Of a DNA stretch of 64,000 nt, positions 35,802 through 46,013 are shown in pieces. The first letter of the stretch is position 1; each line of letters opens with the position of its first letter. Source of the DNA: Chitinophagaceae bacterium (GTDB lineage: Bacteria; Bacteroidota; Bacteroidia; Chitinophagales; Chitinophagaceae); NCBI GenBank assembly GCA_025449935.1, contig JANWIJ010000042.1, forward strand, positions 54,112 to 118,111, given 5' to 3'. The notes under the pieces are model-generated. The model saw only the letters and a list, made by a program, of their open reading frames with translations. It was not told the DNA's origin and ran no database searches. The translations under genes were made by a program, and so were the position numbers.

Positions 35802-35846
35802 AAAAATTGCAATCGGTTGCAATTTTTAAAAAAACCATTATATTCG
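35802..35846 (+). promoter_or_regulatory. LacI-type operator overlapping the susC promoter
   Basis: The operator TGCAATCGGTTGCA (35808-35821) is extended by A/T arms to a 26-base dyad (35802-35827). Its right half contains TTG (35817-35819), followed by exactly 19 bases and TATATTCG (35839-35846), a Bacteroidota -33/-7 promoter pointing to susC. Binding would cover the -33 element, so repression is expected. The 367-bp gap to 36138 also holds a leader of about 290 bases before the chosen susC start; I see no further conserved element in it. Confidence 0.78.
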
Positions 35847-36138
35847 TCATGCCAAGATCAATATTACTGATTGCTGAAAAGATAAAAGCGCCGGAATCGC
35901 ATAACTGCTGTATGAAAAAAATCAGGCTAAATAACCTCGTTTCATCGCCGCTGTTTCTTTTTTTTGCGGTCATCTTTCACAGCAGTTTACTTCACCTGTA
36001 TCCCGTTTCTCCCGGGACTTCGTTTACGGACAAGCTTCTGCAACAAACCAACATATCCTTCACGGGTAAACAGCCATACCCATCTTGTTCACTTAACAGA
36101 TGTATCAAAACTCTTCAATTGCCAAAAAGTTCATTATT

Positions 36139-39100
36139 ATGAAACAAACTGCAAACTCCAGAAAATTATTCCACGGCAACAGGATTTTAATGAAGCCTGG
36201 TTTATTCATCGCAGCACTTTTATTTCAGTTTTTATTTATAGCTGAAAAAAGCTTTGCGCAGAATATTACAGTTAAGGGCCGTGTCGTACAGGAAGACGGG
36301 CAGGCGGTCCAGCGTGCTTCTGTATTGGTAAAAGGTACCGCCACCGGTACCACGACCAATGACAACGGGTATTATGAGATTTCCGTGCTGCCGGATGGTA
36401 CCTTAATTATTTCCTCTGTTGATTTCGTAACACAGGAAATAAGAGTAGGCAACAAAACAAATATCAATGTATCGCTGGTGTCTGTTGAAAAGAGTCTCGG
36501 CGAAGTAGTGGTGGTAGGATATGGTACACAGCGAAAAGAAGCTATTACGGGCTCGGTTGCCTCGATCAATGGCGATAAGATGCGCGAGGTCCCGGCGCCG
36601 AATATCTCCCAGGCCCTGCAGGGGCGGTTAGCCGGTGTAGAGATATCCCAGACCTCAACCCGGCCCGGTGCTACCATGCAGATCCGTGTCAGGGGTCTCC
36701 GTTCACTGAGTGCGGATAATAATCCGCTGATCGTTCTTGACGGGATACCTTTTATGGGACCCCTGGGCGATGTAAACCCCAATGACATCAAGAGCATCGA
36801 GATACTTAAAGATGCTTCGGCAACTGCGATTTACGGATCCCGTGGTGCCAACGGCGTTATACTTATTACAACCGATAAAGGATCGAAGAATCGAAAACCA
36901 CAAATAAGCTATAACGCTTATGTTGGTTCACAATCCGTTTTTGCCAATTACCCCATGATGAACGGGCCGGAATTCGTTGCGCTCCGTGCTGCCAGGGGTC
37001 AATACGTTAACGGGCCTGATGAAGCAAACGATATTGATACAGACTGGCAGGACCTGTTTTACAAAACGGGCATGGTGACAGATCATAACATCGGACTTTC
37101 AGGAGGCACCCCGACTGGTAATTATAACTTCGGGCTCGGTTATCACCTCAACCAGGGCGTGGTTCCCACGCAACAATACAAACGCTATTCATTCAGGGGA
37201 TCTTTGGATCAGCAGGTAGGGAAATATTTCAGGCTTGGGTTCACTTCGTATACCAACTATAATGAAAGCGCGGGGAACCAGGTAGGCTTGTTTAACGCGT
37301 TAAGTATGTCGCCTATTTCAAGTCCCTATAACCCGGATGGAACAATGAAGAGAATAATAAGGATGGCATCGGACGATCAGTTCATTTTTACGAAAGATGT
37401 AGTGGATAAATTAACGGAGAACGATCAATGGATTAATGAAACACGGGGTTTTGCCTCTTACAATGCTATTTATGCCGAAGTGAAAGCTCCGTTTCTTGAT
37501 GGATTGAAGTATAGGATGAACCTTGGGCTGGATTATATACAAGCCGGTAATGGTGCCTATACAGGGCAAGGCGTAGGCAGTGTCAATCCTGCCAGTATAT
37601 CATCAGCTTCTATTGACAACAGGCACACTTATCACTGGACAGTCGAGAACATACTTAGCTACGACCGGACTATTGCAGGAAAACATACGGTGAATGCAGT
37701 GGCCCTGTACTCTGCGGAACAAAATAAATACAACAGGTCAAATATGTCGGCACAGGATATACCTGCCGATGCATTTCAATTTTATAACATTGGGCAGGGC
37801 GGTACAGCCCTGACGGTTAATCCCGACAACCAGGACTACCAGTTATGGGGCCTGCAATCCGTGATGGGCCGTGTAATGTATTCTTTCAAGAACCGTTACA
37901 TGGTCTCAGCAACCGTACGTTCCGATGCTTCATCAAGGCTGGCTGAAGGACATAAATGGCATACCTATCCCGCTGTATCCGTGGGTTGGAATATCTCCAA
38001 TGAATCATTTATGAACGGGGTTAATTTTATTAACAACCTGAAATTGCGCGCGGGCTTTGGTGAAACTTCCAACCAGGCTATTGCTCCTTATGCCACACTC
38101 GGCCGACTGAGCACAAGACCTTACAACTTTGGACCATCCACTTATGGGACCGGGTACTATGTATCCCAATTACCCAATGTAGACCTGGGATGGGAATTCT
38201 CCAGGACACTGAATTTTGGACTTGACTTTTCTATACTTAAGAACCGCTTGTCCGGAACAGTTGAATATTATGTAACAAAAACCGAAGACATTCTTCTTGG
38301 TCTTGGCCTGCCACCCACATCCGGAGTGACCGGCTACACGGCAAACATCGGATCCACACAGAACAAAGGATTTGAACTTAGTTTGAATGGTACGATCCTC
38401 GACAATGTGAATGGCTGGACCTGGGAAGCCGGACTTAACTTCTATACAAACAAGAACAAACTGGTTTCACTTGCCTCAGGTCAAACCAGGGATGAAAATA
38501 ACTGGTGGTTTGTAGGACATAATATCAATGCCATTTATGACTACGAAAGGATCGGGCTTTGGACCACTACCAAGGATAGCGTGGATAATCATATGAATAT
38601 CCTGGAACCGGGTGGAAGGGTTGGCATGATCAAAGTGCGCTATACCGGCGCTTATAATCCAGACGGAACCCCGGTCAGGGCGATCGGAACGGCCGACAGG
38701 CAGATTATAGATGTGGATCCTGATTGGCAGGGAGGTTTTAATACCCGTGTAGCTTTTAAAGGATTTGACCTGGGCATCGTTGGTTTTTTCAGGCACGGGG
38801 GCATTTTGTTCAGCACTATCCATGGTGCGGCGGGTTATCTTAATACACTCACCGGGCGACGAAATAATTTAAGTGTGGATTACTGGACGCCGGACAATAC
38901 CGATGCCAAATATCCCAATCCAGCAGGGCCTATCAGCAATGACAACCCCAAGTATGGCAGCACCCTCAGTTACTTTGATGGTTCGTACATGAAGATCCGT
39001 ACCATCACCCTGGGGTATGACTTCAGCCGGAGCCTGTTAAAAAAATCCGCCATTAAATTACGGATGTATGTTACTGCTCAGAACCCGTTTGTCATGTTCT

Positions 39101-39276
39101 CACCGTTCCACAAGGAATCGGGCCTGGATCCTGAAACCAATTCATTCGGGAACCAGAATGTGTCTTCAACCGGGGCGATCAGTGCAAATAACAACCTGCT
39201 GAATCGACTCCTGATTGTCGGGTATAACAGCCCTTCAACCCGGAACTATATTGTCGGCGTTAACTTGACCTTTTAA
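36139..39276 (+). CDS. SusC-like TonB-dependent outer-membrane transporter
   Basis: 1045 residues from the ATG at 36139 (an earlier ATG at 36100 and a later one at 36190 are possible). A leader ends near EKSFAQ, followed by a carboxypeptidase-regulatory-like domain (NITVKGRVVQEDGQ), a TonB-box region (GEVVVVGYGTQRKE), the plug (LIVLDGIPF; IEILKDASATAIYGSRGANG) and a C-terminal beta barrel ending in Phe. Together with SusD it imports xylo-oligosaccharides across the outer membrane. It is first gene of the rightward arm, under the LacI-type operator. Confidence 0.96.
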   Translation: MKQTANSRKLFHGNRILMKPGLFIAALLFQFLFIAEKSFAQNITVKGRVVQEDGQAVQRASVLVKGTATGTTTNDNGYYEISVLPDGTLIISSVDFVTQEIRVGNKTNINVSLVSVEKSLGEVVVVGYGTQRKEAITGSVASINGDKMREVPAPNISQALQGRLAGVEISQTSTRPGATMQIRVRGLRSLSADNNPLIVLDGIPFMGPLGDVNPNDIKSIEILKDASATAIYGSRGANGVILITTDKGSKNRKPQISYNAYVGSQSVFANYPMMNGPEFVALRAARGQYVNGPDEANDIDTDWQDLFYKTGMVTDHNIGLSGGTPTGNYNFGLGYHLNQGVVPTQQYKRYSFRGSLDQQVGKYFRLGFTSYTNYNESAGNQVGLFNALSMSPISSPYNPDGTMKRIIRMASDDQFIFTKDVVDKLTENDQWINETRGFASYNAIYAEVKAPFLDGLKYRMNLGLDYIQAGNGAYTGQGVGSVNPASISSASIDNRHTYHWTVENILSYDRTIAGKHTVNAVALYSAEQNKYNRSNMSAQDIPADAFQFYNIGQGGTALTVNPDNQDYQLWGLQSVMGRVMYSFKNRYMVSATVRSDASSRLAEGHKWHTYPAVSVGWNISNESFMNGVNFINNLKLRAGFGETSNQAIAPYATLGRLSTRPYNFGPSTYGTGYYVSQLPNVDLGWEFSRTLNFGLDFSILKNRLSGTVEYYVTKTEDILLGLGLPPTSGVTGYTANIGSTQNKGFELSLNGTILDNVNGWTWEAGLNFYTNKNKLVSLASGQTRDENNWWFVGHNINAIYDYERIGLWTTTKDSVDNHMNILEPGGRVGMIKVRYTGAYNPDGTPVRAIGTADRQIIDVDPDWQGGFNTRVAFKGFDLGIVGFFRHGGILFSTIHGAAGYLNTLTGRRNNLSVDYWTPDNTDAKYPNPAGPISNDNPKYGSTLSYFDGSYMKIRTITLGYDFSRSLLKKSAIKLRMYVTAQNPFVMFSPFHKESGLDPETNSFGNQNVSSTGAISANNNLLNRLLIVGYNSPSTRNYIVGVNLTF

Positions 39277-39287
39277 AACTTACGAAT

Positions 39288-41264
39288 ATGAAGAATATAC
39301 AAATAAGATTCATCTGCCTGGCCGCGGCGTTTATGCTGTTATTTTCAGGATGTAAAAAGATCCTTGAAGAGCAACCCCGCAGTATATATACACCGGAATT
39401 CTTTAAGACAGAAAAAGGTGTTTTGGGTGGTATCACTTCCCAGTATGCGCACCTGCGCTTCATATATGGGCAGCCCTATTATTTCAACAGCCTGGAAACC
39501 GGGACCGACGAATATACCTATGGTCAAAGTGCTGATGCAAACCAGCGGGACCTGGATTACAGCGGTGTTGGAAATTTAACTGGTGCTACCAGCCGTTCTG
39601 ATGTATTGTGGGGAGTTGCCTTTTCAAATATCAACACCGCCAGTGGTATCATCGAAAATGGTGGAGCCGTGGGTGTTTCCGCCGCGCTGATCGCGGAAGC
39701 CAGGTTCTTCCGGGCCTTTGATTATTTTATGTTAGTGCAAACTTTTGGTGGTGTACCACTAGACCTGGGTGCAGGAGAACTTAAGTTCAATACAACCCCC
39801 TCGAGAGTGTCTGTACGCAATACAGTTGCTGAAGTTTATACCAAGGGAGTATTCCCCGACCTGATCCAGGCTATAGATGAATTACCGGTTGCCGGCAGGG
39901 TTACCGGCGGCGTAACAAAAACAGCTGCCCGTCTTTACCTGTCAAAGGCTTACCTGTCTTACGGTTGGTGGTTGCAAAATCCGAATAACATCCCCACTTA
40001 CCCGGAAGTTACAAGAACTGATCCCGATGGTCATGATGCGACCTGGTATTTTCAAAGGTCATATGATATAGCAATAGAGGCAATTGACAATCCCGGACCT
40101 TTTGGCCTCGCAGACTTTTTTTATGATGTGCATGCAGGAGGTAATGACCGCAATAAAGAAATGGTACTCTATGCTGACCACACTGAACAAAGTGAATTTT
40201 ACAACGGATCTCCTTTAACGGGCTTTCAAAGTGAAGTGGGTAATGACGGCAGAAATAGCGCCGTTTGGTTTGTAACCTGCAACTATACGGTGCTCACAAG
40301 TGCAGTGAACCCGGACGGAACTGGTGCTTCTGTTAGCTCTGTTCAGCGGGAAGCGATACAGCCATTAGGACGTCCATATATCCGCATGGCACCTCCCATC
40401 GGCGTTTTTACAAACACTTTTGCTGAAAAAACCCTGGATTCACGTTACGATGGAACATTTAGTACGGTTTACCGTGGGAATTGGAATAAAGGAGGGAATA
40501 ATACGCCAACGCTTTACAATGCCAATGATATGGCGGTTACACCGGGTAGCGCTATTCTCAGCTTCCTGGAGTATGATGCACAGGCGGTCGGTATTGTATA
40601 TCCTGCCGGGCAAAGATTCCCCGGAAAATCCTCCAATAATGTTGGTGCAGGTCAATTGCCCGGTCGGGCAGATTTTGTAATTGCTCCCAGTGGTATAAGC
40701 AGGATCATATTTCCCGGACTTTGGAAAATGGGTGTATATCGTACCGGGAATGTCGGGCTTGGCGAGCCAAATGCTCCCAGTACCCGTCCATTTAAGATTG
40801 CAAAATTCTCCGAGCTCTACCTGATAGCTGCCGAAGCTGCAGTGAAGGGTGCTACACCGGCTGCCGGTAAGAGTGCCCGCGACCTGGTTAATGTGCTTCG
40901 TGCACGGGCAGGTAAGTGGAAATTTTCCAATAAGAACAATGCTGTATTTGCTGCAGACAACAGTGTGGCAGTGACGACAGCAACGCCGGCGATCATTGAC
41001 ATTAATTATATCCTGGCTGAGCGTTCACGTGAGTATTTCGGAGAAGGTCTTCGCTGGTTCGACCTGGTTCGAACTCAAAAGTGGAACGAGCTTGCCGGTT
41101 CATATACAATCTGCGGTGCAACTTATGGAAATCATACACCACAGACCATTACACGAACTATTCAGCCTTTTCATTACCTCCGGCCCGTTCCGCAGGGCCA
41201 GCTTGACGGAATGGATATGACAACAGCAGAAAAAGCAGCCTATCAAAACCCGGGCTATCAATAA
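39288..41264 (+). CDS. SusD/RagB-family surface glycan-binding lipoprotein
   Basis: 658 residues, lipoprotein leader with LFSGC (Cys22). N-terminal SusD-like region (YTPEFFKTEKGVLGGITSQY), TPR core and C-terminal RagB/SusD motif (RSREYFGEGLRWFDLVR). It forms the lid of the SusC pore and binds the oligosaccharide at the cell surface. 11 bp after susC. Somewhat longer than many SusD proteins. Confidence 0.96.
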   Translation: MKNIQIRFICLAAAFMLLFSGCKKILEEQPRSIYTPEFFKTEKGVLGGITSQYAHLRFIYGQPYYFNSLETGTDEYTYGQSADANQRDLDYSGVGNLTGATSRSDVLWGVAFSNINTASGIIENGGAVGVSAALIAEARFFRAFDYFMLVQTFGGVPLDLGAGELKFNTTPSRVSVRNTVAEVYTKGVFPDLIQAIDELPVAGRVTGGVTKTAARLYLSKAYLSYGWWLQNPNNIPTYPEVTRTDPDGHDATWYFQRSYDIAIEAIDNPGPFGLADFFYDVHAGGNDRNKEMVLYADHTEQSEFYNGSPLTGFQSEVGNDGRNSAVWFVTCNYTVLTSAVNPDGTGASVSSVQREAIQPLGRPYIRMAPPIGVFTNTFAEKTLDSRYDGTFSTVYRGNWNKGGNNTPTLYNANDMAVTPGSAILSFLEYDAQAVGIVYPAGQRFPGKSSNNVGAGQLPGRADFVIAPSGISRIIFPGLWKMGVYRTGNVGLGEPNAPSTRPFKIAKFSELYLIAAEAAVKGATPAAGKSARDLVNVLRARAGKWKFSNKNNAVFAADNSVAVTTATPAIIDINYILAERSREYFGEGLRWFDLVRTQKWNELAGSYTICGATYGNHTPQTITRTIQPFHYLRPVPQGQLDGMDMTTAEKAAYQNPGYQ

Positions 41265-41282
41265 TAGTGGCCAAATCATCTT

Positions 41283-41325
41283 CCCGGAAAAGAAAAGAGA
41301 CGCAGGTGCTCTCTTCTTTTCCGGG
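41283..41325 (+). terminator. Strong hairpin after susD (RNA processing or partial terminator)
   Basis: A 17-bp stem with one mismatch (41283-41299 against 41309-41325) and a 9-base loop lies 18 bases after the susD stop. No T run follows, so it is more likely a transcript-stabilising or processing hairpin that lets susCD mRNA outlive the downstream part. Confidence 0.6.
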
Positions 41326-41390
41326 TTCAGTGTATCCTATGCATTTAGTTGACAAATCCTTTATCCGGACATTTATTATATCCCCTGAAG

Positions 41391-41421
41391 TTGCGGGAAG
41401 TATACATCATTATACAATTTG
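41391..41421 (+). promoter_or_regulatory. Possible promoter upstream of xylB
   Basis: TTG (41391-41393), 19 bases, then TACAATTTG (41413-41421), one base longer than the TAnnTTTG box. It would start transcription just before the terminator at 41456. Weak support. Confidence 0.3.
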
Positions 41422-41455
41422 CAGAGCAGAGCAGTTCTTATATAAGCAATCGTCA

Positions 41456-41491
41456 GGAGGGATGAATTCTTTCATCCTTCCTTTTGTTTTT
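41456..41491 (+). terminator. Rho-independent terminator between susD and xylB
   Basis: An 11-bp stem (41456-41466 with 41471-41481, one G-T pair), loop TTCT, then TTTTGTTTTT. Only 35 bases separate it from the xylB ATG, so xylB-side transcription must read through it or start inside that short stretch. Confidence 0.75.
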
Positions 41492-41526
41492 AATCAGTAA
41501 CTTAAATAGGGAAATGGAATAAATAA

Positions 41527-43005
41527 ATGCTACTGCTTGGGATTGATATCGGTACTTCTGCTATTAAAGTTTCTGTCATGGATGCGGATACACAGCAATG
41601 CATTGGTTCAGCACATTATCCCGATGAAGAATCGGGTATTATCAGCCCGAAACCCGGCTGGGCAGAACAGTCACCAGACATGTGGTGGGAACATGTGCAG
41701 CTGGCAATACTGAAACTGCATGCGCAGCGCAAATACAACCCGAAGAACATTGCAGCTATTGGCATAGCATACCAGATGCATGGCCTGGTGATGGTCGATA
41801 AGCATCAACATTCCCTGCGCAACAGTATTATCTGGTGCGACAGCCGTGCAGTTGAAACCGGCGAGAACGCCTTTGAATCCATTGGAAAAGAAAAATGCCT
41901 GCTTCATTTACTGAATTCCCCGGGAAACTTCACTGCTTCCAAACTGGCCTGGGTAAAACAACATGAGCCGGGTATCTATGCCGCTGCAGATAAAATAATG
42001 CTGCCGGGCGATTTTATTGCAATGAAACTGACCGGCACGATCACCACAAGTATTGCTGCGTTATCTGAAGGGATCTTCTGGGATTTTCAAACTAATGAAC
42101 TATCCAAGGATGTTTTTGACTTTTATGGATTATCCACCACACTGATTCCGGAAATAAAAGAAGTTTTTGCAGAGCATGGCCAGTTAACAGCCAATGTTGC
42201 CGCATCATTATCACTGAAAGAAGGAATACCCGTGACCTACAAAGCCGGCGATCAACCGAATAATGCTTTAGCGTTGAATGTGCTTCAACCCGGCGAAGTT
42301 GCTGCTTCGGCCGGCACTTCCGGGGTTATATATGGGGTCAGTGATCAGCTGACTTATGATAACGGTTCAAGAGTGAACAGCTTTGCGCATGTAAATTATA
42401 CGGCAGAACAAAAAAGACTGGGAGTTTTATTGTGCATTAACGGGACCGGTATATTAAACCGGTGGGTAAAAAATATTGCCGGGGCCGGTCTGGACTATAA
42501 GGGAATAAATAAAGCCGCCAGTACAATTCCGCCGGGAAGTGATGGCTTATTGGTTTTTCCTTTTGGAAATGGTGCGGAACGTATGCTGGGTAACAGGATG
42601 GTCCATGCCCACATTCACAATCTTGATCTGAATAAACATGGACAGTCGCATTTATACCGGGCCGCACAGGAGGGAATTGCATTTGCCTTCCGCTATGGGT
42701 TGGATATTCTGAGAGAGAATGGGATGAACCCGCAGGTTATACGGGCGGGTAAAGCTAATATGTTTTTAAGCGATGTCTTCACCACTTCTTTTGTCAACAC
42801 ACTCAATATCCCGGTCGAAATGTATCATAGCGATGGTAGTTCGGGGGCAGCAACAGGTGCGGGATTGGGGGCAAAAATTTATGCCTCCCCCAAAGAAGCA
42901 TTCCTCCATTTTAAACCGCTTGAACTGGTGAAACCGTCTTCGCATACTATTTATGACGGGTATTACCAAAAATGGCTTGAGCAGTTACAAAAACAATTAA
43001 CCTGA
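41527..43005 (+). CDS. xylB: Xylulokinase
   Basis: 492 residues, FGGY sugar kinase: N-terminal phosphate loop GIDIGTSAIK, substrate region YQMHGLVMVD and IIWCDSRA, and ATP-site AGTSGVIYG near residue 262. Phosphorylates D-xylulose to xylulose 5-phosphate in the cytoplasm. Next to xylA, 24 bp apart, which settles the assignment among FGGY kinases. Confidence 0.95.
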   Translation: MLLLGIDIGTSAIKVSVMDADTQQCIGSAHYPDEESGIISPKPGWAEQSPDMWWEHVQLAILKLHAQRKYNPKNIAAIGIAYQMHGLVMVDKHQHSLRNSIIWCDSRAVETGENAFESIGKEKCLLHLLNSPGNFTASKLAWVKQHEPGIYAAADKIMLPGDFIAMKLTGTITTSIAALSEGIFWDFQTNELSKDVFDFYGLSTTLIPEIKEVFAEHGQLTANVAASLSLKEGIPVTYKAGDQPNNALALNVLQPGEVAASAGTSGVIYGVSDQLTYDNGSRVNSFAHVNYTAEQKRLGVLLCINGTGILNRWVKNIAGAGLDYKGINKAASTIPPGSDGLLVFPFGNGAERMLGNRMVHAHIHNLDLNKHGQSHLYRAAQEGIAFAFRYGLDILRENGMNPQVIRAGKANMFLSDVFTTSFVNTLNIPVEMYHSDGSSGAATGAGLGAKIYASPKEAFLHFKPLELVKPSSHTIYDGYYQKWLEQLQKQLT

Positions 43006-43029
43006 ATTCACAACTAAAACAGGCAGACT

Positions 43030-44358
43030 ATGGCAGTAGTTACAGGGAGAAAAGAATTTTTTACAGGTATCGGGAAGATCAGCTATGAAGGTCCGGGGTC
43101 TGGTAACCCCCTGGCATACCGCTGGTATGATGAAAATAAAATGGTGGCCGGTAAAACGATGAAGGAATACCTGAGGTTTGCCTGTGCTTACTGGCACAGC
43201 TTCTGTGGCAATGGTGCCGACCCTTTTGGTGAGCCCACTCATTTATTTCCCTGGACGGAGAAAACCGATCCGGTAGAAAGGGCAAAGGATAAAGCAGATG
43301 CAGCTTTTGAGTTTATCAGCAAACTGGGTTTGCCGTATTACTGCTTTCATGATGTGGATGCTGTGGATTATACCAATGATATAGTGGAGAATGAAAAGCG
43401 GCTGAAATCCATCACCGCTTATTTAAAGGACAAGCAAAAAGCCAGCGGGGTAAAACTTCTCTGGGGAACAGCCAATCTTTTCTCCAATCGCAGGTATATG
43501 AACGGGGCTGCCACCAATCCCGATTTTCATGTCCTCGCACATGCGGGGGCGCAGGTAAAGGCGGCGTTGGATGCGACCATTGAATTGGGGGGAGAAAATT
43601 ATGTGTTCTGGGGAGGCCGGGAAGGATACATGAGTTTGCTGAACACCAATATGAAAAGGGAAAAGGAACACCTTGCCAGGTTCCTGCACACCGCGAAAGA
43701 TTATGCAAGAAAAAATGGGTTTAAAGGAAAATTTTTTATTGAACCAAAACCCTGCGAACCCTCCAAGCATCAATATGACTATGACAGTGAAACCGTCATT
43801 GGCTTCTTACGCCAGTATGATTTACTGAATGACTTCAGCCTGAATATTGAGGTGAACCATGCAACGCTGGCGGGTCACACTTTCACACATGAACTCCAGG
43901 CGGCGGCGGATGCAGGTTTACTTGGGAGCATCGATGCCAACCGTGGCGATTACCAGAATGGCTGGGATACTGACCAGTTCCCAAATGATCTGAATGAATT
44001 GACCGAAGCGATGCTCGTCATATTGGAAGCAGGAGGCTTAAAAGGCGGGGGCATCAACTTTGACGCAAAAATCCGCCGCAATTCAACAGACCCCGAAGAT
44101 CTTTTTCATGCCCATATCGGCGGGATGGATGTATTTGCCCGCGCATTGATCATCGCGGATAATATTTTACAGCAATCCGGGTATAAGCAATTCAGGCAGG
44201 AACGATATTCCTCTTATGACCGCGGAAGGGGTAAAGAATTTGAAGAGGGCAAACTTTCGCTGGAGGAATTGAGAAAGTATGCTGTTGAAAATGGTGAACC
44301 GGGAATAAAGAGCGGCAGGCAGGAATATTTAGAAAACTTAATAAACAGGTATATCTGA
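43030..44358 (+). CDS. xylA: Xylose isomerase
   Basis: 442 residues, class II xylose isomerase. YYCFHDVD (His107, Asp110), [23 protein letters not shown] (metal Glu and base Lys), [13 protein letters not shown] and [14 protein letters not shown] are all present. Converts D-xylose to D-xylulose. Between xylB and the sugar symporter gene. Confidence 0.97.
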   Translation: MAVVTGRKEFFTGIGKISYEGPGSGNPLAYRWYDENKMVAGKTMKEYLRFACAYWHSFCGNGADPFGEPTHLFPWTEKTDPVERAKDKADAAFEFISKLGLPYYCFHDVDAVDYTNDIVENEKRLKSITAYLKDKQKASGVKLLWGTANLFSNRRYMNGAATNPDFHVLAHAGAQVKAALDATIELGGENYVFWGGREGYMSLLNTNMKREKEHLARFLHTAKDYARKNGFKGKFFIEPKPCEPSKHQYDYDSETVIGFLRQYDLLNDFSLNIEVNHATLAGHTFTHELQAAADAGLLGSIDANRGDYQNGWDTDQFPNDLNELTEAMLVILEAGGLKGGGINFDAKIRRNSTDPEDLFHAHIGGMDVFARALIIADNILQQSGYKQFRQERYSSYDRGRGKEFEEGKLSLEELRKYAVENGEPGIKSGRQEYLENLINRYI

Positions 44359-44383
44359 TTATAAACAGCCAAAATCAACGCGT

Positions 44384-46009
44384 ATGCATTTTTTAGGAAC
44401 CATTGATATTATTTTTGTCATCCTGTATCTCCTGGTCATTGCCGGTGTTTCCGTATGGTCAATAAGAAAAAGTAAAGCATCTCCCACCGATTATTTTTTG
44501 GCCAACCGTAACCTGGGCTGGTGGGTCATAGGTGCTTCCATACTAGCTTCGAATGTGGGTTCGGAACATATTGTGGGACTTGCCGGTACGGCAGCATCCT
44601 CCGGCCTGGTGATGGGGCACTATGAACTTCACTCCTATATTGTGCTGATACTGGGTTGGGTATTTGTTCCTTTTTACATGCGCAGCATGGTATATACTAT
44701 GCCTGAATTCCTGGAAAGGCGTTTTAATGCAAAGGCACGGCGGCTATTATCCATCATACAACTGTTAAGCTATGTTATTGCAAAAGCTTCCGTCACCATT
44801 TTTGCCGGGGCTCTTGTATTTAATGCTTTTTTAGGAGTTGATTTCTGGACAGGTGCCATCATACTGGTCGTGATTACGGGGATATACACCATACTCGGAG
44901 GTTTGCATACCGTGATGTATACGGAAGCGGTGCAGGCAATCATATTACTGGTGGGTTCCGCTGTATTATTGTTTATCGGGCTGGAAAAAGTGGGAGGCTG
45001 GAATGCCATGATTGCTTCTGTACCGAAAGAAAAACTGAATATGTTCCGGCCCTTAAGTGATCCTGATTTTCCCTGGCTGGGCATTTTGCTGGCCTCGCCG
45101 ATCGTAGGCATCTGGTATTGGTGTACCGACCAGCATATTGTTCAGCGTTGCCTGGCAGGCAAAAACGAAAAGGAGGCAAGAAGAGGAACCATCTTCGCCG
45201 CCTACCTCAAACTCCTGCCTTTTTTTATTTTTCTTATTCCCGGTTTAATCGCCGTAGCCATGGTCAACCAGGGAACATTAACCCTGACCGATAACAATGC
45301 CGCTTTTCCAACGCTGGTGAAAGAGATCATGCCAATCGGACTAAGAGGTTTATTGGCCGGCGGATTGCTGGCCGCACTGATGAGTTCACTCGCTTCTGTG
45401 TATAATGCCTGTTCCACTTTGTTCACGATGGATATCTACCAGAAAATGAGGCCGGAAGCCAGTGGAAAGGAGCTGGTGAAAGTTGGACGTATAGCCACCG
45501 GTGTGGTGGTATTGCTGGGCATGGCCTGGATACCGCTGATGGGAAGAATATCAGGAACATTATATCAATACCTCCAGAGTGTGCAGTCTTACCTGGCTCC
45601 ACCGATTGCGGCTGTTTTCCTGCTGGGTGTATTTTTTAAAAGGCTCAACGCAACTGGCGCTTACACGGCCATGGTTGTTGGATTCATTATTGGTATCATA
45701 AAACTTACCCTGGAACTTTTTCAGAAAGACCTGGGCGGCGTCCTTCTGGATTTTGCAACCATTAATTTCCTTTATTTCTGTATTTACTTATTCCTTTTTT
45801 CTATCGTGATAATGGTGGTGGTCAGCCTGCTGACACCCAAACCAAATGAGAACCAGATCAGGGGATTGACATTTGCTACCACCGTGGCGGAAGACAGGGC
45901 TGCCAGCAGGGCCAGCTGGAACAAGTGGGATGTAATTCTTTCATTGATTGTTGTTGCCATTATCATATCAATCTTTATTTATTTCTCGCCATTAGGCGTA
46001 GCCGGTTAA
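44384..46009 (+). CDS. SSS-family sodium:sugar symporter, probable xylose importer
   Basis: 541 residues with about 14 membrane segments. Features of the SGLT-like group: ASNVGSEHIVGLAG, YTMPEFLERRF and WYWCTDQHIVQR. Inner-membrane import of free xylose (or another monosaccharide) with Na+. Located 25 bp after xylA and 4 bp before the GH3 gene, which supports xylose as the substrate. Confidence 0.9.
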   Translation: MHFLGTIDIIFVILYLLVIAGVSVWSIRKSKASPTDYFLANRNLGWWVIGASILASNVGSEHIVGLAGTAASSGLVMGHYELHSYIVLILGWVFVPFYMRSMVYTMPEFLERRFNAKARRLLSIIQLLSYVIAKASVTIFAGALVFNAFLGVDFWTGAIILVVITGIYTILGGLHTVMYTEAVQAIILLVGSAVLLFIGLEKVGGWNAMIASVPKEKLNMFRPLSDPDFPWLGILLASPIVGIWYWCTDQHIVQRCLAGKNEKEARRGTIFAAYLKLLPFFIFLIPGLIAVAMVNQGTLTLTDNNAAFPTLVKEIMPIGLRGLLAGGLLAALMSSLASVYNACSTLFTMDIYQKMRPEASGKELVKVGRIATGVVVLLGMAWIPLMGRISGTLYQYLQSVQSYLAPPIAAVFLLGVFFKRLNATGAYTAMVVGFIIGIIKLTLELFQKDLGGVLLDFATINFLYFCIYLFLFSIVIMVVVSLLTPKPNENQIRGLTFATTVAEDRAASRASWNKWDVILSLIVVAIIISIFIYFSPLGVAG

Positions 46010-46013
46010 TATT

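Noticed and set aside
35807..36142. Short frames between the lacI and susC genes, one starting MKKIRLNN at 35912
   Set aside because: The stretch is leader RNA downstream of the operator; the frame continues into susC sequence out of frame and shows no domain. The hydrophobic start is not enough to call a gene.
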